Positions 1-7,177 of a stretch of 15,602 bases of DNA are shown piece after piece. Where the stretch lies: contig CAYMPQ010000041.1 in NCBI GenBank assembly GCA_964392345.1, positions 1 to 15,602 on the forward strand, in the 5' to 3' direction. Each line of letters starts with the position of its first letter. The first letter of the stretch is position 1. The position numbers and the translations under genes were made by a program. A model generated the notes under the pieces. The model saw only the letters and a program-made list of their open reading frames with translations. It had not been told where the DNA came from and did no database searches. Origin of the DNA: JAUVXY01 sp964392345. GTDB lineage: Bacteria; Actinomycetota; Humimicrobiia; Humimicrobiales; Humimicrobiaceae.

Positions 1-199
1 ACTACTCGGCGGTACAGCCATAGCAGGAGGATTTGGCTCGGTCATTGGTACAGCCATAGGTGCACTGATACTTGCCGTTATAGCTTCTTCATCAACCGGA
101 CTTTTGCTTAGGCCCGAATGGCAATTCATCCTTAAGAGTGTAATTGTGTTTATTGCAATAATGTCTCAGCGTTTTGCGTTGGGTAGAAGGAAACTATAG
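1..199 (+). CDS. ABC sugar transporter permease, C-terminal end (partial)
   Basis: This is the last 65 or so codons of a membrane permease whose start lies before the window. The readable frame begins at position 2 and ends at TAG 197-199. The translation opens with LLGGTAIAGGFGSVIGTAIG, the glycine-rich segment near the end of BPD_transp_2 (RbsC-like) permeases. A hydrophobic stretch, an RPEWQFILKS segment like the usual WQ..(V/I)KG, another membrane helix and a basic tail follow. It sits 85 bases before a second permease of the same family, so the two probably form a heterodimeric channel of a carbohydrate ABC importer. The ATPase and binding protein would lie upstream. The family call is firm; the substrate is not visible. 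Confidence 0.85.
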   Translation, partial: LLGGTAIAGGFGSVIGTAIGALILAVIASSSTGLLLRPEWQFILKSVIVFIAIMSQRFALGRRKL

Positions 200-284
200 T
201 GGCATAAAATGGTACTTTAATATAAAAAAACATAAGTCTAGGGTATAGCCTGCAAATAGTTTATATAAAAAAAGGTAGGTAGTC

Positions 285-1322
285 GTGAAAGTACAAAAAG
301 ATATATTGGAACAATTGAAAGAGCCGGCAACAAGATCATGGAAGCCTATCATTAAAGGCTCATATGTGTTTGTCTTGCTGATTATTACCGTAATTATACT
401 AAGCGTTGTAAAACTGGGTGAGGTGGAAATGTTTGCAAGAGGACATTTTCTGAATTGGGATTGCAGCATTGTAAACCTTCTCAGGTCGGCGGCTCCTATA
501 TTGACACTCGTTGGCGGATTTACGCTTATTATAATATCTGGACATATTGACCTTTCAGTGGGCAGCGCTCTAAGTTTAAATGGAGTAGTGTTCAGCCTGA
601 TGATAATCAATGGTTTTGGATTTACTGCCTCACTGATAATCACAATGATACTTGGAATCGGACTTGGCTTTATCAACGGGTTTCTGATCGCGAAACTCCG
701 CATCACACCCGTTATTGCGACTCTTGTAACTCTGAGTCTGTATAAAGGCATAGCAAGGCTTATTGTCCCTCCAGGTGTATCCGCCATAAAAAGCTCTGAC
801 GTGCGGACTATGCCAGCCTGGATAAACGACTATGGAAGAGAAGGTGTACTGTTTGGCCTGCCGGCAGCCTTTTTTGTGGCGATAGCGGTAATTGTTGTAC
901 TGATCATAGTGCAGAGGAAGACCATTCTTGGCAAATATACTACTGCCATAGGTGGAAACATGCAGGCTGCTGAATTATCCGGTATTAATGTAGTAAGAAC
1001 AGTATGGCTTTTATATATAATAGTTGGTTTTCTTGCAGCAATGGCTGGAGTGGCAAGAGCAAGTTACATGTCAATAGGTGATCCTCTCATCGGTGACGGT
1101 ATGGAACTTGACTGTCTTATAGCAACGCTTCTGGGAGGAACGTATATCTGGGGAGGAGAAGGCTCTGTAACAAAGGCTGTTGCAGGAGCGATGATAATAA
1201 TGTGTATTAATACAGGTTTGATGACAGCAATACCACCATACTGGCAATTGTTTATCAAGGGAGCTGTGCTTGTTTTAGCTGTTGCGCTTAGTAACTTTTT
1301 GGCTAAAGAAAAGTCTATGTAA
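285..1322 (+). CDS. ABC sugar transporter permease (RbsC/BPD_transp_2 family)
   Basis: This 345-residue integral membrane protein probably forms the sugar translocation channel together with the permease just upstream. Hydrophobic segments run through most of the protein from about residue 25. Family signatures include SGHIDLSVGS (85-94, usual form GGIDLSVGS), the cytoplasmic ATPase-coupling loop around GKYTTAIGGNMQAAELSGIN (217-236), and the C-terminal GGEGSVTKAVAGA segment (291-303) followed by WQLFIKGAVLVLAVAL. Length is normal for the family. The start is GTG at 285, preceded by an AAAGGTAGG ribosome-binding site. The following FGGY kinase and sugar-phosphate genes point to a pentose or pentulose as cargo, which is inference. 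Confidence 0.93.
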   Translation: MKVQKDILEQLKEPATRSWKPIIKGSYVFVLLIITVIILSVVKLGEVEMFARGHFLNWDCSIVNLLRSAAPILTLVGGFTLIIISGHIDLSVGSALSLNGVVFSLMIINGFGFTASLIITMILGIGLGFINGFLIAKLRITPVIATLVTLSLYKGIARLIVPPGVSAIKSSDVRTMPAWINDYGREGVLFGLPAAFFVAIAVIVVLIIVQRKTILGKYTTAIGGNMQAAELSGINVVRTVWLLYIIVGFLAAMAGVARASYMSIGDPLIGDGMELDCLIATLLGGTYIWGGEGSVTKAVAGAMIIMCINTGLMTAIPPYWQLFIKGAVLVLAVALSNFLAKEKSM

Positions 1323-1499
1323 GAGTTAAAAATGGTTCTTAATAAGGATAAAGAAATGATCATGGATTTAACGAAAAAATAGATGAAAACAGTAAATACT
1401 AGCTGTGGCTTAAAGAGGATGTGTCCCAATTTTTATACCTGGTACTTGAATTAAATCTTAAATAGATATCGGGCCACTTCTAAGCTAAAGGAAAAGATT

Positions 1500-2990
1500 G
1501 TGGAAAAAAATAAATATGTGTTATGTATAGACAATGGTCTAAGTGTCGGTAAAGTAGCCCTTGTCGATCCTGAAGGCAATATAGCAGGTGTTTCGTCTTT
1601 CAAAAACGAAATAATCAACGACGGTCGTTTTAGTGAAGTTGACATGGAATCGTTTTATAACAAAACCGCTGATGCTGTAAAGAGTTTGATTCTAAAAATA
1701 GGCATCAACCCTGCTGATATCATTGCTGTAGGAAACAGCGGCCACGGAGGCGGGATCTATTTAGTAGACGAATCAGGAAATCCTTTAAGAAATGCTATAA
1801 CTTCCATGGATGCCAGAGGAGAAGACCTGATAAGTAAATGGGAGGTTGCAGGCATAGACAACTATTCCAAGACTTATACGAATATGTGGAACGGTCAAGC
1901 CATTCCTCTTCTTTGCTGGTTAAAAGAAAATGAAAGAAACAATTATGACAGAATAGGTAAAATACTTTTTTGCAAGGACTGGATAAAGTTTAAATTAACA
2001 GGACAGTATAACACTGATTATACGGACGCAAGTAATGCAGGTCTTATTAACTTGAACACTAAAAGCTACGATCAGGACCTTTATGAACTATATGATATGG
2101 CAGAAATATATGAAAGATTACCAGAATTAAGCAAAAGCGAAGAAACAATAGGATATATAACACAAGCTACCGCAGCAGAGACAAGTTTAAACGAAGGAAC
2201 TCCTGTAATAAGTGGGTTGGTAGATTTTATTGCTTGTTTAATTGGCAGTGGACTTCACGATGGAAGCGACTACTCTATAGTTTCAGGTACATGGGGCATC
2301 AATTCTGCTATTAAAAGTAACTTGACAGTAAACCCCGAGATTATGGCTACTGTCTTATTTCCCGATGATTATAATTTTTTAGCGATGGATACAAGCCCTA
2401 ATTCAGCAGTTAATCTTGAATGGTTTTTGAGCGAGGTCTTAGAAAAAACAGGTTGCCTTAATTTGGAAAGAAAACAGATATATAAAAAAATTGATGAGGA
2501 AATTTCAAAAATAGATATCAATGAGTCTAATGTATTTTATTTCCCTTTTATATATAGGTCGAAGCTGTCAAAAAAAATGGAGGGGGTAATGTATGGTTTT
2601 AATGCATCCCATGATCTTTACGATCTAATTTATTCCATATATGAGGGGGTGGTTTTTTCACACCTGATGCATATAAATAACCTGAAAAGTGGAGGCATAA
2701 ACTGTAATAAGGCTATGCTTTCCGGAGGTGCAACAAACAGCAGTTTATGGTGCCAGATATTTTCGGATATTTTAAATATGGAAGTAAAAACCACATCGAC
2801 TAATGAAGTCGGTATTTTAGGTCTGGCAATTTATCAGGCGCTTGGGTTGGGTTTATATAAAAATCTGAAAGAGGCAATAGATAATATGGTCAGGATCAAA
2901 TCGATTTATAGACCTGATGCCCGAAAAAATAGTATTTACATTAAAAGATTCACAGAATTCGAAAGAATAAAGCAGTTACTTGATCAATAA
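1500..2990 (+). CDS. FGGY-family carbohydrate kinase (xylulokinase / L-xylulose kinase-like)
   Basis: This cytoplasmic sugar kinase of 496 residues has the two-lobed FGGY length. It phosphorylates a sugar, probably a ketopentose, with ATP. Visible elements are the N-terminal phosphate-binding segment CIDNGLSVGKVALVD (9-23, with Asp11), the substrate region around GNSGHGGG (78-85) and MDARGEDL (103-110), and the putative catalytic base Asp242 in SGLVDFIACLIG. The ATP-site SGTWG (262-266) and C-terminal SGGATNSSLW (408-417) are also present. The start is GTG at 1500 with AAAGGA seven bases upstream. It follows the permeases and precedes a DUF4867 gene and an L-xylulose-5-phosphate 3-epimerase remnant, so L-xylulose or a related pentulose is a reasonable substrate guess. 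FGGY specificity cannot be read reliably from motifs. Confidence 0.88.
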   Translation: MEKNKYVLCIDNGLSVGKVALVDPEGNIAGVSSFKNEIINDGRFSEVDMESFYNKTADAVKSLILKIGINPADIIAVGNSGHGGGIYLVDESGNPLRNAITSMDARGEDLISKWEVAGIDNYSKTYTNMWNGQAIPLLCWLKENERNNYDRIGKILFCKDWIKFKLTGQYNTDYTDASNAGLINLNTKSYDQDLYELYDMAEIYERLPELSKSEETIGYITQATAAETSLNEGTPVISGLVDFIACLIGSGLHDGSDYSIVSGTWGINSAIKSNLTVNPEIMATVLFPDDYNFLAMDTSPNSAVNLEWFLSEVLEKTGCLNLERKQIYKKIDEEISKIDINESNVFYFPFIYRSKLSKKMEGVMYGFNASHDLYDLIYSIYEGVVFSHLMHINNLKSGGINCNKAMLSGGATNSSLWCQIFSDILNMEVKTTSTNEVGILGLAIYQALGLGLYKNLKEAIDNMVRIKSIYRPDARKNSIYIKRFTEFERIKQLLDQ

Positions 2991-3061
2991 GCCAGGAGAC
3001 TTAAATTAGTGAAAGGAAAAAAATAATAAAAATTATTATTTAATTAAATGGAAAGGAAAAA

Positions 3062-3748
3062 ATGGAAGATATTTTAAAAAAATTAAACGAACTTAATCCA
3101 GGAAGAAATATTACATCTGTGTTTGACGATAGTTTTAAAAAGTTTGGAGTAATTCATAAGGGATTTAAAATTGATAAATTGCTGGGATATCTTGACCGTA
3201 ACCAAGTTAATGATGAGGTAGTATATATTGCAGATGTTCCTGAAATGCGTAAAGAGCTTGCCGGCCAGCTAGACCCGATAATGAAAAGTGTTTATGCTGG
3301 GATGGATGTACAGGTGGGACAGTGTTACGGCAGGAATAATACATTGAATGCTCTTGAGTACCACCAGGGAAGCGAAGTATATATACACGCCACGGACATG
3401 ATCTTGCTGCTGGGCCTCGATGAGGATATTAAATGGCCCGAAGGAACCTATGATAGTTCGCTCATTAGAGCTTTTTATGCACCCAGAGGTTATGTAATCG
3501 AGCTAAGGGGTGGATGCATGCATTATGCCGGTATAAATGTCTTTCACAAAGAGGGTATAAACCTGATTGTGAGCTTGTTAAATAATACAAATTCCCCGAT
3601 AGACTTTAATGTGGGCAAAAAGATCAGGGATAAACTACTTATTGCAAAGAACACCTGGTTTTTAGCCCATCCTGAATATGGACCTGCAAAAAGTGCAGGA
3701 TGGCATTTAGGTATTACAGGAGAGAATTTTTCTTTTAAAACACTTTAG
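3062..3748 (+). CDS. DUF4867 family protein, cupin-like
   Basis: This protein of 228 residues has no established function. I recognise it as resembling DUF4867, a family mostly seen beside sugar catabolic genes in low-GC bacteria; that assignment is from memory. The centre looks like a cupin barrel. NALEYHQGSEVYIHATD (96-112) places His101 and Glu105 as possible metal ligands, and GYVIELRGGCMHYAG (143-157) supplies His154. The end, AHPEYGPAKSAGWHLGITGE (202-221), is also distinctive. No signal peptide is visible. The start is ATG at 3062 after an AAAGGAAA ribosome-binding site, 71 bases behind the FGGY kinase. Context suggests a sugar or sugar-phosphate isomerase or epimerase role, but this is inference only. 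Confidence 0.7.
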   Translation: MEDILKKLNELNPGRNITSVFDDSFKKFGVIHKGFKIDKLLGYLDRNQVNDEVVYIADVPEMRKELAGQLDPIMKSVYAGMDVQVGQCYGRNNTLNALEYHQGSEVYIHATDMILLLGLDEDIKWPEGTYDSSLIRAFYAPRGYVIELRGGCMHYAGINVFHKEGINLIVSLLNNTNSPIDFNVGKKIRDKLLIAKNTWFLAHPEYGPAKSAGWHLGITGENFSFKTL

Positions 3749-4034
3749 GCATGCGTTTATAGGAGGATTTAAAAAACAGTTACAGGATTACGGAAAGCAT
3801 ATTGCTGCAGTACATATTAAGGATACACAGCCAGGAATTGTACGCAATATTCCTTTTGGCGAAGGTACTGTGGATTTCGTTTCAGCGTTTAAGGTATTGA
3901 AAAATATATGTTATCACGGGCCGATTCTTCTTGAGATGTGGGCTGACGATAAAAAAGACAATTTTGACATAGTGAAAAATGCAAAGGAATGGGTTTCCAG
4001 AAAGATCGAACAAGCGTGGATTTATAGGAATTAG
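3711..4034 (+). pseudogene. C-terminal remnant of L-xylulose-5-phosphate 3-epimerase (UlaE/SgbU family)
   Basis: In the frame ending at TAG 4032-4034 the sequence reads HIAAVHIKDTQPGIVRN, then IPFGEGTVDF, then GPILLEMWADD. This matches the C-terminal metal- and phosphate-binding part of UlaE/SgbU epimerases, which convert L-xylulose-5-phosphate to L-ribulose-5-phosphate. Only about 90 recognisable residues remain of the roughly 285 usual. The frame is closed upstream by TAG at 3708-3710 and TAG at 3663-3665. The gene body should lie where the DUF4867 gene now ends. An AGGAGG (3761-3766) just before the homologous part has no usable start codon behind it, as if the original ribosome-binding site had been joined to the 3' third of the gene by an internal deletion. 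It is almost certainly non-functional. Confidence 0.8.
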
Positions 4035-4053
4035 TTTTGTATTAAATATTTCG

Positions 4054-4075
4054 TAATTAATTATTTTATTAATTA
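4054..4075. repeat. AT-only inverted repeat upstream of the E1 genes
   Basis: TAATTAAT (4054-4061) and ATTAATTA (4068-4075) are perfect reverse complements separated by six bases. The repeat lies between the epimerase remnant and the E1-alpha start, about 45 bases before the GTG. It could be an operator for a regulator of the dehydrogenase/mutase genes. It is made only of A and T, so chance is a real alternative. No T-run follows, so it is not a convincing terminator. Confidence 0.3.
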
Positions 4076-4117
4076 AGGTTATAGGATGTATAAATGTATG
4101 AAGGAGGAATATAAAAA

Positions 4118-5062
4118 GTGGATTTGGATAAAGACTTATCACTAAAATTATTAGAGAAGATGCTTCTAGCCAGGAAATTTGAAGAGGAAGTATACGATCT
4201 TGCAAAAAAGGGGGTTGTACATGGATCTGTTCATTTATGTATTGGTGAAGAAGCTACAGCTGTAGGTACAGTACTAGCCCTTGATAAAGATGACTATATA
4301 TTACCTACTCATAGAGGACATGGCCAAGCACTAGCAAAGGGAGCCGACCCTAAAAGGTTTTTAGCTGAAATAATTGCTAAAGAAACTGGTTTATGCAAGG
4401 GAAGAGTTGGTTCTATGCATGCATTTGACAGGGAAAATAATAATTTAGGAGCACAGGGAATACTGGGAGCACAGTTCCCAATTTCAATTGGGGTTAGTCT
4501 TGCAATTAAATTAAAAAAGTTAGACAGTATAGTTATGTGCTTTTTTGGTGATGGAACATCAAACCAAGGAACTTTTTTCGAAAGTTTAAATTTTGCTGAT
4601 ATATGGAATTTACCCATAATTTTTGTGTGTATTAATAATCTTTATGGTATGGGAACACGTTATTTAGATACATGTAAGGTAGATGTTAATAAAAAAGCAA
4701 AAATTTTTAACATCATAACTGAAACTGCTGATGGGAATGATGTAGAAGAGATTTATTTAAAAACTAAAAAATTAGTATCAAGAGTCAAAAAAGAAAAAAG
4801 ACCGGCACTAATTGAATGTTATACCTACAGATGGCTGGGACATTCTGCTTTTGATAATAGACCCTATAGGCCAAAAGAAGAGGTTGATAAGTGGAAAAAA
4901 ATGTGTCCTATTAAAAGACATATAGAAAAATTGAAAAAAAATAATATTAAAGATAAAGAAATAAATAGCGTAAAGGATAAAATAGATAAAATAATTGCTG
5001 AGGCAGAAAGATTTGCATTAGATAGTAGTTATCCTATTTTTGATGATTCTATGGAACAGTAG
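4118..5062 (+). CDS. 2-oxoacid dehydrogenase E1 component, alpha subunit (pyruvate/acetoin dehydrogenase type)
   Basis: This thiamine-diphosphate-binding subunit of a 2-oxoacid dehydrogenase complex acts with the beta subunit to decarboxylate a 2-oxoacid (or cleave acetoin) and pass the acyl group to lipoyl-E2. It has 314 residues, close to the family's usual size. The ThDP/Mg motif starts at GDG (144-146) and ends at the NN of FVCINN (169-174). THRGHGQALAKG (64-75) and GRVGSMHAFD (95-104) resemble AcoA/PdhA-type E1-alpha more than the branched-chain type, whose equivalent reads roughly YREQG. The start is GTG at 4118 with AAGGAGGAA at 4101-4109. The beta gene starts 12 bases after its stop, so the two are surely co-transcribed. 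The exact substrate is uncertain: pyruvate, acetoin or a branched-chain oxoacid. Confidence 0.93.
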   Translation: MDLDKDLSLKLLEKMLLARKFEEEVYDLAKKGVVHGSVHLCIGEEATAVGTVLALDKDDYILPTHRGHGQALAKGADPKRFLAEIIAKETGLCKGRVGSMHAFDRENNNLGAQGILGAQFPISIGVSLAIKLKKLDSIVMCFFGDGTSNQGTFFESLNFADIWNLPIIFVCINNLYGMGTRYLDTCKVDVNKKAKIFNIITETADGNDVEEIYLKTKKLVSRVKKEKRPALIECYTYRWLGHSAFDNRPYRPKEEVDKWKKMCPIKRHIEKLKKNNIKDKEINSVKDKIDKIIAEAERFALDSSYPIFDDSMEQ

Positions 5063-5074
5063 GAAGGAAATAAA

Positions 5075-6058
5075 ATGAGAGAAATTATGTATAGCCAGGC
5101 TTTAAGAGAAGCTATGAGTGAAGAAATGAGAAAAGATAGCAATGTTTTGCTAATAGGCGAAGATGTAGGCAAAGGCTATAGAGGTGTTTTTGGTGTATCT
5201 ACGGGAATGTTTGAAGAATTTGGAGAAAGCCAAATAATAGATACTCCTATATCTGAAAATACTATATTAGGGACTGGTATAGGCACAGCTCTGATGGGAA
5301 TGAAACCTATAGTTGAAATGATGTTTGAGGACTTTATTGCTGTTTGTTTTGATGGTATTCTTAATCAAGCTGCAAAAGTAAAATTTATGTCTGGTGATCA
5401 ATTCAACTTAAATCTTGTAGTTAGGCTTCCCGGGGGTTCTGGTAATGGAACTGGCCCCCATCATTCGCAGTGTTTGGAATCAATATTTATGAGTATTCCG
5501 GGTCTAAAAATAGCTTTGCCATCAAATGCTTATGATGCAAAAGGGCTACTAAAGACTTCAATTAACTTAGGTGAGCCTGTGTTATTTTTTGAGCATAAAA
5601 AACTATATAAAACTAAATCTGAAGTACCTGAAGAAGAGTACTCGATTCCATTTGGGAAAGGAAAAATAGTAAAAGAAGGAAGTGATTTAACCATAGTAGC
5701 ATTATCTTATATGGTGAATGTAGCCAAAGAATCTGCATTAGAACTAGAAAATAAATATGGGTTAGACGTAGAAATTATTGATCCAAGGACTATAGTACCT
5801 CTAGATATTAACATTATTGGTGACTCTGTGAAAAAGACATCAAAATTAGTTACTTTAGAAGAAGGTATATTAAGGGGTGGAGTTGGAGCAGAAATATGTT
5901 CACAAATAAATGAAAAGTTTTTTGATTATTTAGATTATCCTATTAAAAGAATTGCTTCAAAGAATATGTCTGTTCCCATGTCTCCGCTTTTAGAAAAAGC
6001 AATGATTCCAAACAAGGATAGTGTAATTAATGAAATAAAAGAATATTTAAAATTATGA
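5075..6058 (+). CDS. 2-oxoacid dehydrogenase E1 component, beta subunit
   Basis: This 327-residue transketolase-like subunit completes the E1 heterotetramer with the gene directly upstream. It opens with the typical YSQALREAMSEEM and LIGEDVG (26-32). The DTPISE segment supplies Glu61, the residue expected to activate the thiamine aminopyrimidine. LPGGSGNGTGPHHSQ lies in the cofactor/substrate channel region. The C-terminal half has the transketolase C-terminal domain, including EIIDPRTIVPLD and LEEGILRGGVGAEI. The start is ATG at 5075 after AGGAAG, with spacing typical of translational coupling. It ends 124 bases before the MeaB gene. The E2 partner is not adjacent but lies at 11737, beyond the mutase/kinase genes. 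Confidence 0.94.
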   Translation: MREIMYSQALREAMSEEMRKDSNVLLIGEDVGKGYRGVFGVSTGMFEEFGESQIIDTPISENTILGTGIGTALMGMKPIVEMMFEDFIAVCFDGILNQAAKVKFMSGDQFNLNLVVRLPGGSGNGTGPHHSQCLESIFMSIPGLKIALPSNAYDAKGLLKTSINLGEPVLFFEHKKLYKTKSEVPEEEYSIPFGKGKIVKEGSDLTIVALSYMVNVAKESALELENKYGLDVEIIDPRTIVPLDINIIGDSVKKTSKLVTLEEGILRGGVGAEICSQINEKFFDYLDYPIKRIASKNMSVPMSPLLEKAMIPNKDSVINEIKEYLKL

Positions 6059-6182
6059 TACGAAAATTAAGTTAATAGATTTTAAATAAGCTTAATGGAA
6101 AGTTTCAATACATTTAGAGATTAAATAATTTTATGTATTATCTATTTTCAACCAAGAACTTTGTAAAAGAAAAGAGTATTTG

Positions 6183-7151
6183 ATGGAGTCTTTGTCAGAC
6201 GGAGTATTAAAAAAAGATGTAAAAGCTGCAGCAAAACTGATGCGATATATCGAGGCTGAAGATATTAAAGCTACAGGCGAATTAAAACTCCTTTACCCTC
6301 ATACAGGAAATTCACATATCATTGGTATTACTGGTCTGCCAGGTTCTGGAAAAAGTTCATTAATAGATGTGATGATAGATTATTTCAGACAGGATAATAA
6401 AACTGTTGGTGTCATTGCCATTGATCCTTCAAGCCCTTTTACGGGAGGCTCAATTTTAGGAGATAGAATTAGAATGCAAAAGCATTTCTCTGATGAGGAT
6501 GTTTTCATTAAAAGTTTGCCTACCAGGGGATGGCGGGGAGGCGTATCAAAAGTCACGTCAAGGATGATTACAGTCATGGATGCAATGGAAAAAGACATCA
6601 TCTTAGTTGAAACAGCGGGTGTTGGACAAACCGAAGTGGAAATAAAAAATTTGGTCCACACAACTGTTGTTGTCCTGGTTGGTGGTTTTGGTGACTATAT
6701 TCAAATTATAAAAGCAGGGATACTAGAAATTGCAGATATTTTTGTTATTAATAAGGCAGACAAAAACGGTGCCAAAGAACTCGAGGCTGACCTTAAAAGT
6801 ATGTTTAGCATAGAGAGTAGCAAAAGCAAGGTAAATTGCAATGGAACATGGACCCCAGCTATTTATTTAACTGAAGCTACCAGCAGAAAGGGTATTGGCA
6901 AACTTACCCGGGGAATCTTAGCTCACAAAAACTACCTTAAGAAAACAGGTAAGTTTGACACCTATTTTAAGAACAAGTCAAGGGAAGACCTAAAGGAAAT
7001 AATAAGTGATTACATAATCAGTCTGCTGTTTTTAAAGCTTGAAAATGACGACTTATTTAAAAAATTAGTAGAGGATCTGGCAAGCAGCAATAGCGATCCT
7101 TACAATGCAGCAGAAAAAATAATGGGGGAAGTTTTAAGCTTTAAAAAATAA
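6183..7151 (+). CDS. meaB: MeaB/ArgK-type GTPase, G-protein chaperone of adenosylcobalamin mutase
   Basis: This SIMIBI-class G protein protects its partner B12 mutase and gates loading or removal of cofactor. With ATG at 6183 it is 322 residues, normal for the family; TTG at 6180 is an alternative start one codon earlier, and the ribosome-binding site is weak. Motifs are the P-loop GLPGSGKS (51-58), then AIDPSSPFTGGSILGDRIRM, SLPTRGWRGG, VETAGVGQTE (switch II region) and NKAD for guanine recognition. The usual GDD.Q reads GDYIQ here, a mild change. It lies 26 bases before the mutase large-subunit gene, the classical arrangement, so its client is almost certainly that mutase. The 124-base gap before it may hold a promoter, but I see no clear one and no cobalamin riboswitch. 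Confidence 0.95.
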   Translation: MESLSDGVLKKDVKAAAKLMRYIEAEDIKATGELKLLYPHTGNSHIIGITGLPGSGKSSLIDVMIDYFRQDNKTVGVIAIDPSSPFTGGSILGDRIRMQKHFSDEDVFIKSLPTRGWRGGVSKVTSRMITVMDAMEKDIILVETAGVGQTEVEIKNLVHTTVVVLVGGFGDYIQIIKAGILEIADIFVINKADKNGAKELEADLKSMFSIESSKSKVNCNGTWTPAIYLTEATSRKGIGKLTRGILAHKNYLKKTGKFDTYFKNKSREDLKEIISDYIISLLFLKLENDDLFKKLVEDLASSNSDPYNAAEKIMGEVLSFKK

Positions 7152-7177
7152 GCGGCCAGATTTAAAAGGGGATATAT

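Noticed and set aside
194..787. Long minus-strand open frames opposite the permease, mutase, E2 and other genes
   Set aside because: They lie wholly opposite well-supported genes, show no family motifs and have no ribosome-binding sites that I can see.
1323..1499. Small ORFs between the permease and the FGGY kinase (for example from ATG 1332 and ATG 1383)
   Set aside because: They encode about 16 and 23 residues, have no convincing ribosome-binding site and resemble nothing I know.
6059..6182. Cobalamin riboswitch before the meaB/mutase genes
   Set aside because: The gap is only 124 bases, and I find no B12-box-like sequence or recognisable helices. It is too short for the full aptamer.
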